Positions 8,539 through 19,500 of a stretch of DNA of 64,000 nt are shown here, in pieces. Within the stretch, counting starts at the first letter, position 1, and each line of letters begins with the position of its first letter. This DNA comes from Actinomycetota bacterium (GTDB lineage: Bacteria; Actinomycetota; Thermoleophilia; Solirubrobacterales; 70-9), in NCBI GenBank assembly GCA_018268415.1, contig JAFDWO010000121.1:1-64000 (forward strand). Direction: 5' to 3'. The translations under genes were made by a program, and so were the position numbers. A model generated the notes under the pieces. It saw nothing but the letters and a program-made list of their open reading frames with translations, searched no databases and was not told the DNA's origin.

Positions 8539-9048
8539 TCAGCCGGGGAAGTCGCCGGCGCCGGCGCGCAGGGACTGCAGGATCCCGGCGAGGCCGGAGA
8601 GGTCCGCATCGGAGAGCGGCTCGGTGGCGAAGTGCGCGGCGTTCAGCATCTCGGTCGCCTGCTCGGCCACCTTCCGCCCGGCGGGGGTGATCTCGGCGAG
8701 GACGGCGCGGCGGTCGGTCTCATGCGGCACCCGCCGTGCCAGCTTCAGCTTTTCGAGCCCGTCGATCGTGTTGGTGACGCTGGTCCGGTGCACCTGCAGG
8801 CGCTCGCCGATCTTCCCCAGCGGCAACGAGCCCCGCTTGGAGAAGTGCAACAGCATCAGTGCCTCGTACCGCGGGAACGTCAACCCGAACGGCTCCAGCA
8901 GCTCGTTCAGCCGCGCCATCAGGATCTGGTGCACCCGCATGATCGAGGTCACCGCGACCATCTCGTCGGCAGCGTCCCCGGGCCAGCGCTCCGCCCAGTG
9001 GCGACGCGCCTCCTCGATCGGGTCGAAGGGAAGTGAAGGAGCCGTCAT
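8539..9048 (-). CDS. MarR-family transcriptional regulator
   Basis: The 169-residue protein starts at ATG 9048 (MTAPSLPFDP). The frame stays open much further upstream, but that part is only the translated tRNA-Phe gene. The winged helix covers about 55-125: FPRYEALMLLHFSKRG, LPLGKIGERLQVHRTSVTNTIDGLEK (recognition helix) and the wing RVPHETDRRAVLAEIT with the conserved D-R-R. MarR proteins bind palindromes as dimers and release DNA on binding small ligands such as acyl-CoA or phenolics. Position directly upstream of icmF in the same direction suggests control of that operon; the sequence does not prove it. Confidence 0.9.
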   Translation of the reverse strand: MTAPSLPFDPIEEARRHWAERWPGDAADEMVAVTSIMRVHQILMARLNELLEPFGLTFPRYEALMLLHFSKRGSLPLGKIGERLQVHRTSVTNTIDGLEKLKLARRVPHETDRRAVLAEITPAGRKVAEQATEMLNAAHFATEPLSDADLSGLAGILQSLRAGAGDFPG

Positions 9049-9086
9049 CCGCCCAAGTCTCTCAGCCCCCGGGGCGGCGGACGAAG

Positions 9087-9159
9087 TGGCCGGGGCCGGA
9101 CTTGAACCGGCGACACCTCGATTTTCAGTCGAGTGCTCTACCAACTGAGCTACCCAGCC
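9087..9159 (-). tRNA. tRNA-Phe (anticodon GAA)
   Basis: On the minus strand the 73-nt sequence folds as a cloverleaf. The acceptor GGCTGGG pairs with CCCGGCC (one G-U), followed by discriminator A. The D arm is GCTCAGTTGGTAGAGC and the anticodon stem CTCGA/TCGAG encloses loop CTGAAAA with anticodon GAA. The T arm is GCCGG-TTCAAGT-CCGGC. CCA is not encoded. It lies 38 bp upstream of the MarR start. Confidence 0.95.
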
Positions 9160-9226
9160 GCAGCGAGGGATGGTATCGACGCGGCTGCCGTGACCGCCGC
9201 AAGCTCCCGGTGGCGGAAGGCCGGCT

Positions 9227-10084
9227 TCAGCCGAGTTCAATCACCCGGAGGTCGGTTGAGGTGATCGTCGAAGGGGTGACGCAGCCCCCGAACTCGCGGA
9301 CCTGAGCCGTCAGCTCGGTGGTCCCGGCCGCGTCGGCGAGGATCGGGAGCGTCGGGACGGCGCCGGTGAGGACCTGGTTTTCACTGTGGGAGAGGTTCGT
9401 CACGGTGGCCACGCCCAGCGTGCCGCCGGAGAAGCCTTCACCGATGCCGAATTCGATCTGCACGTCGCACTCGTTGAGGCTGACCATGCTCACTTCGGCG
9501 GTGAAGGTCCCGACGAGGAGGGCCACCGATCCCGCGCGCTGGGGCCAGCTCGCCCCCGTCAGGGGGTAGGACGCGACTGGATAATCGACCGTCCGGGCGC
9601 CACCGCGCGGGCTCGCCACCAGGGAGACCGGGAACTGCATCTGCGCCGGCCCGACCGCGCCGTCGCCGATCTGCGCGGAGCCGACGGCGCCCTTGCCGAT
9701 CTGCGCGGAGCCGATCGCCTCCCGGGCAACCTGCCCGGTGCCGACCGCTTCCCGACCGAGCTGCGCGCTGCCGACCGCCTCCCGGCCAAGTTGCGCCGTA
9801 CCGACCGCTTCCCGACCGAGCTGGGCGCTGCCGACCGCGCCCGCGGCAAGCTGCCCGGAGTCGACGGCACGCGGCGCGATCTGGTTCGAGCGCACCGCGC
9901 CGAGCGCGAGTTTGCCGCTGGTGACGCTGCGCTGCCGGAGGTTCTTGGTGTGCACGCCGCCGCCGGCGATCTGGTCGGCGCCGATCTTCCCGGCGGCGAA
10001 CGCGGCCCCGCCGCCCAGCGCCAGGCAGAGCGCGAGGGTGGCGACGACGTTGGCGTAGCTGAGCTTGGGCAGCAGGCGGTGCAT
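9227..10084 (-). CDS. Secreted decapeptide-repeat protein
   Basis: The 285-residue product starts at ATG 10084, preceded by GAGGAG at suitable distance; the longer upstream reading is low complexity and is antisense to the divergent regulator. Residues 8-31 form a signal peptide (YANVVATLALCLALGGGAAFA). From about 70 to 135 there are seven to eight copies of a ten-residue unit of the form G-x-x-A-V/I-G-S-A-Q-L, suggesting a solenoid or fibre-like beta structure. A C-terminal globular domain of about 130 residues has two cysteines that may form a disulphide. I do not recognise a function; proteins of this layout seem common in Thermoleophilia. It is divergent from the LuxR gene. Confidence 0.75.
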   Translation of the reverse strand: MHRLLPKLSYANVVATLALCLALGGGAAFAAGKIGADQIAGGGVHTKNLRQRSVTSGKLALGAVRSNQIAPRAVDSGQLAAGAVGSAQLGREAVGTAQLGREAVGSAQLGREAVGTGQVAREAIGSAQIGKGAVGSAQIGDGAVGPAQMQFPVSLVASPRGGARTVDYPVASYPLTGASWPQRAGSVALLVGTFTAEVSMVSLNECDVQIEFGIGEGFSGGTLGVATVTNLSHSENQVLTGAVPTLPILADAAGTTELTAQVREFGGCVTPSTITSTDLRVIELG

Positions 10085-10259
10085 CTGGTTCTCCTCTTCG
10101 GTTTCGTGCGTCGCCTCGCTACTCGGCCGGATCCCGGCCCACCTTGAACAGTGGTCGCTTTCCGCCCCCGTCGCCATGCCTCCCCGGTTGCCTGGCGCCG
10201 CCTCCCCCATGTGGCCACCTTGCTCCCACGACCTCCGCGCGCCGCTACCGTTGCTGCCG

Positions 10260-12980
10260 GTGGATCTGATCGGACGGGATGCGGAGCTGGCGCGGCTGCG
10301 GGAGCTCGCGGACGGCGCCGGGGCAGTGGTCATCGCCGGGCGCCCCGGCGTCGGCAAGAGCGCGCTGCTGGCGGCGGCCACCGCGGACGCCGGACGACGG
10401 CTGAGCGCGACCGGCGTGCAGAGCGAGATCGCGCTGCCGTTCGCCGGGCTGCGCGAGCTGCTGGAGCCGGTGCTGGAGAAGGTGGACGAGCTCCCGCCGG
10501 CACAGCGGCGCGCGCTGCGCGCGGCGTTGGCGCTGGACGAGCCCGGCACGCCGGATCGCGGCACGGTCCTGCACGCGTTCGTCGCCCTGGTGGCCGGCCT
10601 CGCCCCGGTGGTGGTGGCGGTCGACGACGTGCAGTGGCTGGACGAGTCCTCGCGCGCGGCGATCGCGTTCCTGGCCCGGCGGGCCGAGCGCCTCGGGGTC
10701 GCGGTGCTGATCGTCCGGGCGCTCCGCGGCGAGGAGCTCGAGGGCTGGCCCGAGCTGCCGACCGTGGCGCTGGACGAGCTCGGCCACGCTGATGCCCTGG
10801 AGCTGGCCGGGCGGGCGGGCCTGGCGCCGGCGGTCGCCGAGGCGCTCGTCGCCGCCGTCGGCGGCAACCCGCTGGCGCTGCTCGAGGGGCCGGCCGAGCT
10901 GACGGCCTCCCAGCGGGCAGGTGGCGAGGCGCTTCCCGACCTACTGCCCGCGGGCTCGCGGATCACCCACGCCTACGCCGCCCGCCTGGCGCGCCTTCCC
11001 GACGCCACGCGGACCGCGCTGCTGCTCGCCGCCGCCAGCAGCGACGGGGCGGGCGGGCCGCTTGCCACCGTGCTCGGGAACGGCGGGCTGGGCGCCTTCG
11101 ACCCGGCCGAGGACGACGGCCTCGTCGCGGTCGAGGAGCGCGCGGTGCGTTTCAGCCACCCGGAGGCGCGGAGCGCGGTCTACCACGCCGCCCCGCCGAG
11201 CGGGCGGCGCGCCGCCCACCGCGCGTTGGCCGCGGTGCTCGGCGGACACGAGCGCGCCTGGCACCTGGCGGTGGCCGCGGACCAGCCCGACGAGGAGCTC
11301 GCCGCCGCGCTCGAACGGTCCGCCGCCGAGGCGGTGGCCCGGGCAGCTCCCGGCACCGCCCTGCAGGCACTGCGGCGCGCCGCGGCGCTGTCGCCGGACC
11401 CGGCGCGCGCCCGCGATCGCACCCTCGCCGCGGGCCACCTCGCCCTGCTCGCCGGACATCCACAAACGGCGATCGCGCTCGCCACGACGCTGCCGGCGAC
11501 GGACGATGCATCGGCCCGGGCCGACGCGCGGCTGCTCGTCGGCGCCGCCACCGCGCAGGCCGGCCGCCCGGCCGAGGCCCACGCGCTGCTGGAGGCCGAG
11601 GCCGAGCAGATCGCCGCTGCCGATCCGGGCCGCGCGGCGGCGCTCCTGATGCAGGCCGCGATCGCGTTGATGGGCTCCGGGCCGACCGATCTCCTGATCC
11701 GGATCGCCGCCCGCGCGCGGGAGCTCGCGCCGCCGGGCGCCGACCTCGTCCCGGCGGTCATGGAGGCCTCCGCCCAGGCGGTGTCCGGCAAGCACGAGGT
11801 CGCCCGGCGCGTGCTCCGCGGGCGCATCGAGGAGATCCGCGCCGTCGATCCGGCGGCACCCGGCCACCAGGTCATCGCGCTGGCCGGGATGTGCCTGCAC
11901 TGGCTCGAGGAACAGGACGAGGCGGTCCGCCTGATCGCGCCGGCGGTGCAGACCCTGCGCGACCGCGGCGCTGTCACTCCGCTGGCCTTCCCCCTGGTGG
12001 TGCTCGCCAGCGTCCGCATGCGGCGCGGGGACTTTCGCGGGGCGGCGGAGCCGGCCGGCGAGGCCGCGGCGCTCGGCGAAGAGGCGATCGGCCCGTTCCT
12101 GCAGGCGCTGACCCTGAACACGCGCGCCTTCGTCGCCGCCTACCTGGGGGAAGACGACGTCTGCGCCGGCAACGCGCGCCGCGCCCACGCGATCTGCGAG
12201 CGGCTCGGCATCTACTCCCACCGCGCGGTCGCCGAGCAGGCGCTCGGCATGCTCGCCCTGTCGAAGGGCGAGCTCGACACGGCGATCCACCATCTCGAGC
12301 GCGGGCGCGAGTTTCGGCTGCGTTACGGCGCCCGGGACCCCGGCTACATGTTCAACGAGAGCGACCTCACCGAGGCCTACGCCCGGGCCGGGCGCCTCGA
12401 GGACGCCGAGCGGATGCTGGCGGAGCTGCGGGAGGGCGCGGAGATGACCGGCGGGGCCTGGGCCGCCGCCGCGACCGCGCGGTACGCGGCGCTCCTCGGC
12501 CCCAAAGAGGAGCTCGACGCGCACCTCGAGGCGGCACGGGCGGCGCACGCGCGGGTCGACTTCACGTTCGAGGAGGCGCGCACCCAGTTGATCTTCGGCG
12601 AGCGGCTGCGCCGGGCGCGACGACGAATTGAAGCGCGGCCGCTGCTGGCGGCGGCGGAGTCGACGTTCCGCGCCCAGGGCGCCCGGCGGTGGGCGGACCG
12701 TGCAGCCGCGGAGCTGGCGGCGGCGGGTGGACGCGCCCCGGGCGCGGCAGCCGCCCGCGCCTTGGCGGCCACTCCGGCGACGACGGAGATCCTGACCGCC
12801 CGCGAGCAGGAGGTCTGCGCACTGGTCGCCGGCGGCGCCACCAACGCCGAGGTCGCGGCCTCGCTGTTCCTCTCACCCCGGACGGTCGAGCACCATCTGA
12901 GCCACATCTACCGCAAGGTCGGGGTACGCTCGCGCGCCGAGCTCGCCGCGCGCTTCCCGCCTGGCGGCGCCGGGCCCTGA
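10260..12980 (+). CDS. Large LuxR-family ATPase regulator (LAL type)
   Basis: From GTG 10260 the product is 906 residues. It begins with LIGRDAELARLREL, as is usual for the family. Walker A is GRPGVGKS (about 24-31) and Walker B is VVVAVDDVQWLDE (about 119-131). A long alpha-helical TPR-like middle follows, then a C-terminal LuxR helix-turn-helix, LTAREQEVCALVAGG...NAEVAASLFLSPRTVEHHLSHIYRKVGV. LAL regulators (MalT relatives) are ATP- and ligand-dependent activators. In-frame ATGs at 10176 and 10209 are alternative starts and none has a good ribosome site. Its stop lies 1 bp from the convergent stop of the giant secreted protein. Confidence 0.9.
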   Translation: MDLIGRDAELARLRELADGAGAVVIAGRPGVGKSALLAAATADAGRRLSATGVQSEIALPFAGLRELLEPVLEKVDELPPAQRRALRAALALDEPGTPDRGTVLHAFVALVAGLAPVVVAVDDVQWLDESSRAAIAFLARRAERLGVAVLIVRALRGEELEGWPELPTVALDELGHADALELAGRAGLAPAVAEALVAAVGGNPLALLEGPAELTASQRAGGEALPDLLPAGSRITHAYAARLARLPDATRTALLLAAASSDGAGGPLATVLGNGGLGAFDPAEDDGLVAVEERAVRFSHPEARSAVYHAAPPSGRRAAHRALAAVLGGHERAWHLAVAADQPDEELAAALERSAAEAVARAAPGTALQALRRAAALSPDPARARDRTLAAGHLALLAGHPQTAIALATTLPATDDASARADARLLVGAATAQAGRPAEAHALLEAEAEQIAAADPGRAAALLMQAAIALMGSGPTDLLIRIAARARELAPPGADLVPAVMEASAQAVSGKHEVARRVLRGRIEEIRAVDPAAPGHQVIALAGMCLHWLEEQDEAVRLIAPAVQTLRDRGAVTPLAFPLVVLASVRMRRGDFRGAAEPAGEAAALGEEAIGPFLQALTLNTRAFVAAYLGEDDVCAGNARRAHAICERLGIYSHRAVAEQALGMLALSKGELDTAIHHLERGREFRLRYGARDPGYMFNESDLTEAYARAGRLEDAERMLAELREGAEMTGGAWAAAATARYAALLGPKEELDAHLEAARAAHARVDFTFEEARTQLIFGERLRRARRRIEARPLLAAAESTFRAQGARRWADRAAAELAAAGGRAPGAAAARALAATPATTEILTAREQEVCALVAGGATNAEVAASLFLSPRTVEHHLSHIYRKVGVRSRAELAARFPPGGAGP

Positions 12981-12981
12981 T

Positions 12982-15900
12982 TCAAGTCCCGGCGGCGGTA
13001 CCGGCCCGGCACCGCCTCCCGACGAGCGGCTTGGAGTCCCTGACCTTGCCGTTCTGACCGACGAACCGCACTATCGCCCGCCGCTTGGCGCGCTTGGCGC
13101 AGAGGTCTTCGGAGTTGACCAGGAGGCCCCGCCGACCGCCCGCCATTTCCAGCACGAAGCGTGAGACAGGTGCGTCCGGCACCACTTCGAAGGTGTTGCG
13201 TATCCCCTTGTTCGGACCCGAGTCGACCTTGCCCCAGAGGGCGATGTCGATCTGACCGTCCAGCGCCGCCACGAGGTCCGGAAGCTTCCGTTCGCCCCCG
13301 TTGGAGCGCAGGTACACGTAGCCTTCGATTGGCCGATCCAGCAGCGGCGTCCACGCCTTTGCCCGACCGTAGATCGATCCCTTCGGGCAGGCCGAGCCGT
13401 TGCCGTCCCCAGCCGCCCACTGGACCCGCGTGCAGACCGTCTTGATGTGGTTCTGTTCGAGGAACTCGGAGTGCGGCAGGTTGACCTGGGCGCGCCGGAT
13501 CCCTGCTTCCCCGGGCTTCGTGGTCAGGACCGCCTTGAGGCGCGGCTTGGCGTTGCGGTTCGTCTTGCCGAGCACCTGAAGCCGCAGCCGCGGACCGAAC
13601 GGCAGCGCCTGGCAGTTCCCGACCTGGAAACGGCTCGATGGCGAGGCGGTCGCGCCGTCCAGCCCCCGCAGCGTCGCCCTGACCGTCATCGGGTTGCAGC
13701 TCGTCGGGTTGAGGCTGAACTCCTGGCGGTCGACCTTGATTTCCACCGAGCGCAGCTTCAACGGGACCCCCTTGAGGATGTGGGGGATCTCCTCCGAGCG
13801 GGCGGTGATCCGCGCGGTTTCCGGATCGACGAAGAGCGGCGCCCGGACGACCACGTCGCCGAGATCGAAGGGCCCGGCGACCGCCGGCGTGACCACCACG
13901 GAGCTCAGCGGCGCGCCACCGTACGGGCCGGCGAGGTACACCCTGCCGGCAACGTGGATCGGTTCCGATCCCACCCCGGCAGCAGTGTCGACGGTGCCGA
14001 TCTGCGAGCTCGCCGGACAGCTCGGACTCGCCTGCTCGGCCCTCCCGGCCCTGGCCTTGGCGGCATCGATCGCGGCCTCGGAGCAGTACGACACTCCGGC
14101 AAGCTTCGCGGTGACGCCGGCCGGCAGGCTGAAGTCGAGGTGGGTCAGTTCCCGTTCGCCGTCCCTCCGTCCCAGCCTGATCACCAGCGGGGCGTAGGCA
14201 CCCGCGGTCGCCGGCGCGGTGCCGGCTTCGAAGCTCGGCGAGAACGGCAGTGCACCGACGGTCGTGGGGCACGCTCCCCCACCAGGCCCGGAAGTGATCT
14301 GGAAGCCATCTTCTTCGATCTGCGCCGCTTCGTCGGGCGAGTCTGATTCCGCCGACCACGGAGTCAGCGCACCGGTGCTCCTGTACGACCCACAGAGATC
14401 GGGCGTGGCAAGCTCCGACCGCGGCCCGCCGCCGCGGAAGTGCAGAGTCAGATCTTCGAACGGCAACTGCGGGTTGTCGTCGAAGGTTGCCGTCAGCTGC
14501 CCGGTGCCCGGATCGAGCTTCACCTCGCCCGCGAGCTTGAGCGTGACGCCGAAGCGCTCGCTCTCCACCACGAGGTACAGGGCGACGAGCGAGTCGAATG
14601 GATTTTCCTCCTGGGCGGCCAGGTAGATCGTCCCGTGGAGCTCTTCTTCCAGCAGCGGCGTGGAGATGTCCACGGTCCCGAGCCGCGAGGCTTCCGGACA
14701 GCGCACCGGAGCTTCGTCGAAGCGGATCGGGGTCGGCATCGGGAAGCCCGTGCCCTTGAAGCCGATCTCGTCCTCGCTGCACGACGCGAGCCCGTTCGCG
14801 GCCGAGGGGTTGAGGGTGAGCCCCGCCGGCAACGCCACCACCGTCTTCTTCAGATCGGAGGTACCGGTCCGGTTCGCATCGTCGAGCCCTCGCTGGGGGA
14901 TGTGGAGGCGCGCGGTGGCAGCGGTCCCGGTGGACGCCTCGGAGGCGCTCGGCAGGAACCAGAAGGTCGGCCGTTCATCCGCCGGTTCGGGACCTCGACC
15001 CACCCAGCCTGCGGTCAACGCGGCGCAACCCTCGACGACCGGCTGCACCGCGGTCGCCTGGTCTTCGATCGCGTGCCGGTCGGGGTTGGCCCAGCTGTTC
15101 ATCGCGATGGTCGTGAGCGGTCCACTGCCCGCGGCCGCTTCGGTCCGCTGCAGTGAGCAATCGGTGGGATTGCGCAGGAACGCCTTCCCGGCGGCGGAGT
15201 CCGGGAAGCCTTCGAGCGCGGTGAGGCTGCCGAACACGCTGAAGTTCGCGGCGAGATTCGAGGTCCCGACACTCACCCCGTAGTCGGCACTCGAGCGGAT
15301 CGACCCGAGGAGGCTCACCTGGCCGAGGACGGCCACGTTGGCGGAGAACTCGGCAGCGGTGCCGATGGCCGGGACGTCATTGAAGATCGGTGCGACCGGG
15401 TTGTTGAAGGCTGCCTGGTCGAAGCTGCTCAGCGCGGGGGTGAGAGAGCCGACCCGAGCGGACACCTTTTCTTCGCAGTACGACAGCGCGTCCTGCGGAC
15501 AGCGGGCCCCGGTGACGAGAGGATCGCCGAGAAACCCGGGCGGCAGTCCGACGTCCACCGTGCGGAGGCTTCCCGCCGGCAGGATGCGGACCCCGTCGGG
15601 CGCGAGGACCGTGTTGACCCAGAACGCCGCGGCCGCAGCACGGGGGTGTCCACCCGCCCGCACCTCTGGCTTCCCGTCGGCGTCGAAGGCGCCTGCCCAG
15701 AACGCGGCCAGCCCGGGAGGCGCCGGGGAGGAGGAGATGACCAACGGCACGTCATAGGTGTCGGAAGTGGCCGCGCCGCCGCCCGAGACGGTCACGGGAA
15801 TGGTCGAGCGCGGCGCCGCCGCGAACCCCTTCACCGCGAGCGGAACCCTCAACGTCGCGGCGCTTCCGAGGGCGGCTTTGACGCCAAACTCGGGACCGGG

Positions 15901-16569
15901 AACGAGGCCGGAATACGAGCAGATGAGCAGGGCGCCTTCACCGGCGGGAGGACACGTCCAGCCCCCTTCAGCCACAGGGCCCGTTTCGATGCCGGCGGGC
16001 AGCGGCCCGATCGAGGCGGTGAGCGGGGGCAGGGCGCTGGAGGTCGCACCGCCGACGTTGGTGGCGACGACCGCGAGCCTGCCGCCGGTGAAGGTGCCGG
16101 CACCCGCGACCAGGGTGCCGATCGTGACGGTTCCCGCTCCGCCCTGCAGGCCGGAATCGTCCGCGGTGAGCTCCGGTACGTCATCTCCGGAGAGGCCGCC
16201 GCCGAAGCTCACCGAGTAGGGAGTTTCGGCGCCTGGATTTCCAGGCCCTTCGGCGACCGCGACGTCGCCGCGCGCGGCGACGATCGCCGGAAGGGAATCA
16301 AGCGCGGCCTCGACCACCTTGGCGTCGGCGTCGTACGGCAGGGCGCCCGTCGACTGGCCTTCGAAGGCGAGGGTGAAGGTACCGCCGGAGGCATCGACCG
16401 ACAGCGACTGCACCTCGTCGGTGACCGGAGGCAGGTGGGTCGGTCCGGTGAACGCGAGCGCCCGCCAGGCGGGAGCGGCAGCTCCCGCGATGTCGGCGCC
16501 GCCCGCGAGGGCGACGAACGCGATCAGAACGACCGCGAGGAGACCTTTGCCTGTGCCGATACGCCTCAC
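12982..16569 (-). CDS. Giant secreted protein of unknown function (1195 aa)
   Basis: A signal peptide (about 8-31, LLAVVLIAFVALAGGADIAGA) precedes an Ala/Gly/Pro-rich extracellular chain. Residues about 50-150 (QSLSVDASGGTFTLAFEGQ... LPYDADAKVVEAALDSLP) resemble a beta-sandwich unit seen in multi-domain actinobacterial surface proteins. Later blocks contain repeated patterns such as CPxxSxxGTV with paired cysteines and ADLxF/FRGGG-type strands. There is no catalytic motif or transmembrane anchor that I recognise. Its GTG start overlaps the stop of the upstream 1382-aa gene (GTGA), so the two are co-translated and probably act together at the cell surface. Confidence 0.8.
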   Translation of the reverse strand: MRRIGTGKGLLAVVLIAFVALAGGADIAGAAAPAWRALAFTGPTHLPPVTDEVQSLSVDASGGTFTLAFEGQSTGALPYDADAKVVEAALDSLPAIVAARGDVAVAEGPGNPGAETPYSVSFGGGLSGDDVPELTADDSGLQGGAGTVTIGTLVAGAGTFTGGRLAVVATNVGGATSSALPPLTASIGPLPAGIETGPVAEGGWTCPPAGEGALLICSYSGLVPGPEFGVKAALGSAATLRVPLAVKGFAAAPRSTIPVTVSGGGAATSDTYDVPLVISSSPAPPGLAAFWAGAFDADGKPEVRAGGHPRAAAAAFWVNTVLAPDGVRILPAGSLRTVDVGLPPGFLGDPLVTGARCPQDALSYCEEKVSARVGSLTPALSSFDQAAFNNPVAPIFNDVPAIGTAAEFSANVAVLGQVSLLGSIRSSADYGVSVGTSNLAANFSVFGSLTALEGFPDSAAGKAFLRNPTDCSLQRTEAAAGSGPLTTIAMNSWANPDRHAIEDQATAVQPVVEGCAALTAGWVGRGPEPADERPTFWFLPSASEASTGTAATARLHIPQRGLDDANRTGTSDLKKTVVALPAGLTLNPSAANGLASCSEDEIGFKGTGFPMPTPIRFDEAPVRCPEASRLGTVDISTPLLEEELHGTIYLAAQEENPFDSLVALYLVVESERFGVTLKLAGEVKLDPGTGQLTATFDDNPQLPFEDLTLHFRGGGPRSELATPDLCGSYRSTGALTPWSAESDSPDEAAQIEEDGFQITSGPGGGACPTTVGALPFSPSFEAGTAPATAGAYAPLVIRLGRRDGERELTHLDFSLPAGVTAKLAGVSYCSEAAIDAAKARAGRAEQASPSCPASSQIGTVDTAAGVGSEPIHVAGRVYLAGPYGGAPLSSVVVTPAVAGPFDLGDVVVRAPLFVDPETARITARSEEIPHILKGVPLKLRSVEIKVDRQEFSLNPTSCNPMTVRATLRGLDGATASPSSRFQVGNCQALPFGPRLRLQVLGKTNRNAKPRLKAVLTTKPGEAGIRRAQVNLPHSEFLEQNHIKTVCTRVQWAAGDGNGSACPKGSIYGRAKAWTPLLDRPIEGYVYLRSNGGERKLPDLVAALDGQIDIALWGKVDSGPNKGIRNTFEVVPDAPVSRFVLEMAGGRRGLLVNSEDLCAKRAKRRAIVRFVGQNGKVRDSKPLVGRRCRAGTAAGT

Positions 16570-19500
16570 CTGTTCACCCCCCGATCGCCGTTTGCCCGTC
16601 GGTCCTTGCCGGCCTTCCGGTGCTTCTTTGCCCGCCCTTTCCTGCCGTGCTTCTTCGCCTGCCGCTTCGGGTGCTTCCCTTTCTGCCCGCGCCGAGGTCC
16701 CGGCTTCTTGGTCACGGGATCGCCCGGACCAGTAAAGGTCGCCGTGTCGGCCGGCAGCGGCGCGGTGGCGCTGCCCCCGCCCGGGTTACACGAGCCTTCC
16801 GCCGTCGCGTCACAAGGAGCCCACGGCGGAGCGGGTTCGGCGAAGCCGCCACCGACCCGAGCGTCGTAGACGTCCCAGCGACCGTCCGGATCTCTTGGCA
16901 GCAGGCGGGCGATCGTCGCGAAGTAGACGTTTTGGCCATCCGCGTCGGCGCCCGCGAAGAAGCCGGCGGTGCGGAGCGTGGGGTCGTCGCCGGCGACCCG
17001 CGTCTCGGGCGGTTCGGTCGCGATCAGGGATACCTGACCGTGCTCCCATTGGAAGAGGTTGCGGGTCCCTTCCACCGCGCCGGTGGCAAGCGGGTCGAGC
17101 GAGTAGAAGAAGAGCCGCCCGTTCTCGGTGAGGGCGACGGGTTGCCACACCCCGTCTTCTTCGTTCAGGTCAGATGAGGTCGGCAGGGCCGTAGCGAGGC
17201 CGACCGAGTACGGGGCCAGACCGTCGTGGCGGCAGGACACGCAGACGGTGATGCCGGTGTGCGCCGAGTAGAGGTAGACCATCCGGGCGCCGCCCGGAAC
17301 GCCGAGCGAAGATTCGAAGGCAAACAGCCCACCTCCCGGGCTCGTCCGCGAGCTCCACCGCGAGAATGCCCCGTTCTGCACCAGGGCCTGGCCGACGGCT
17401 TTCGTGCCGAGCACTTCGGCCGCACCGATCGAGTGGACGAAGCTGACGCTCCCGCCGTGGGCGAGGTAGACGTTGTACGAGCCCGCGCCACGGTTGGCGG
17501 CCCCGGTGAGCCCTTCCCCACCGATCTTGCCCCGGGCGGCGAAGTAGACGTAGGCCCCGTCATCGGACACCGCCAGCACGCCGGCCACTTCGGCTCCGCC
17601 CGCGTCGGCGGTGTCCGGCGAGAGGTCCGTGAGCTTGCCTCCGGCCGGGCCTTCCAGGTCGTATTCGTAGAGGTCGCATCCCTGGCCGGTACTCGCCCAC
17701 GGCTTGTCGTCGCAGGCGGTCGCGCCGGAGCTGGAGCCGTTTCCCGCAAGGCCGTAGCGAGCAGTGAAGAACACTCTCCGCCCGTCGACCGACGCGGCCT
17801 GGTAGCGAGAGTAACCATCGTTGGGGGTAGCGGCCTCCGACTGCGAGACGTCGATCGCCGGTCTGGCGCCGCTCCGCACGCCGGGATCGCCGGCATCCGA
17901 GAGAAAGACCGCGAGATTGCCGCTGTCCCCACCGAAGCGGCTGACCGCTGTGAACACCGTGCGCGAGACATCGCCGGAGACCGCGCGCCAGAAGTCGGTG
18001 GTTCGTTCTTCACCCAGTGGAACCTGCGGATTCTCGCCCGCGAATTCCCCGATCGCTCCCGGGATCGATTCGGCCGGAACCGGTTCGCTCTCCCCGCTTG
18101 GACCGGGAATCATGGCGACGTTGCGAAGGGTTCCGCGATCCCATTCGTAGAGCTGGCCCGTCGCCGCGACACTTGGGATTCCGGCGAACCGGTACCGGGT
18201 CCGGAACACGATCCGTTCGCAGTCCGGCGAGACGCCGATGACCTGGTACTCGGACGCGCCCAGCGCCGAGTGCCGGACCTCCTCTCCGGGTCGAGTCAGC
18301 CCGGTGGGCGCTCCGGTGGTCATCAGCCGGTACGCACCGGTGGCCGAGTCGCGCCTGTAGAGGTTGGTGCCGCCCGCATCCCGCATGGCCCGGGATGAGT
18401 CAGGAGTAAGAAGCACCGAGCTGGAGACCACCGAGCAGGTCAGATCGGCGGAGAGAACCTTGACGCCGCCCGACAGTCCGGAGACCACGAGCACCGGAGG
18501 TTCGCTTGCGGGTGGCGAGAGCTCGACGGAGCTCCAACCCGACTCGCCACGCTGAGCAAGATAGACCGATTCGTCACCCGCGACGGCGTCCGGATAGCCG
18601 CCATCGACCGTGTAGGCCAGGCCGGACCCCTGGGCTGCCGCCTGAAACTGCAGGCTGACACCCCCGATCGCCCCCCTGCCGGGATTGGCGAGCGGCCCCT
18701 TGTCGGTACGCGACACCAACTCGAGGCAACGGCCGTCGGTCATGCCGCAGGAGTTGAGCGTTTCGACCCGTTGGTCCGCGCTGACCGTCGTCCCGGCGGA
18801 GCTGGTGGCGCTGACGCGAAAGTGATAGATGGCCGCGGGCGCGAGATCGCTCAACTGCTCCCGTACGTCGACCGGGGCGAATCCCGCGCCGATCGCACGA
18901 TCCTGCGCCGGTAGGTGGTGCGCATAGACACCCGGACTCAAGGCCCACTCGGCCTGGGTCGCCCAGTCGATGCGGTACCTGGTCGCACGGTTGTTGGGAT
19001 TGATCTCGGCACCGAGCGTCGCCCCCGACTGCGTCACTTCGGCGGAGTAGGGCGCCACCGTCGGGCCGACCACCTTGGTCGTGAATTCGAGCACGTTCGA
19101 GCAGACCGTCGGACTGGTGGTCGCGCAGAGGCGGACGAAGTAGTCGGTGCCCGGGCCGAGACCCGCAACCGATTCTTCTACCGACTCCGCCACCCCCGGG
19201 GCGGAGCTGACGGATCCGGGCGGCGCCGGCACGGCCGTCCAGTGGCTCTGGTCAGCCGAGTACTCGAAGTGCCAGGTGGTAGGAATGGCCTGGCCTTCGA
19301 CCGCCGGCGGCGGCGTGACCCGGCCGGCGAAGGTCGCACCGCCACCGTTGACGGCCGCCACTTCGGTCATCTCGGCTTCGGCAGGCGGGGCCTCTCCCAG
19401 GATCGAGGCTTCGGCGGTTGCGTTGCCGGCGTAGACACGACCATCGAGCCCGACCGCCAGACCATGGCGCAGGACGGACGCGATGCCGACGAGCGGAGCT

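Noticed and set aside
9049-9240. 64-residue N-terminal extension of the MarR protein (GWVAQLVEHSTENRG...)
   Set aside because: This is the classic translation of a tRNA gene; the tRNA-Phe cloverleaf at 9087-9159 explains it and ATG 9048 gives a normal MarR protein.
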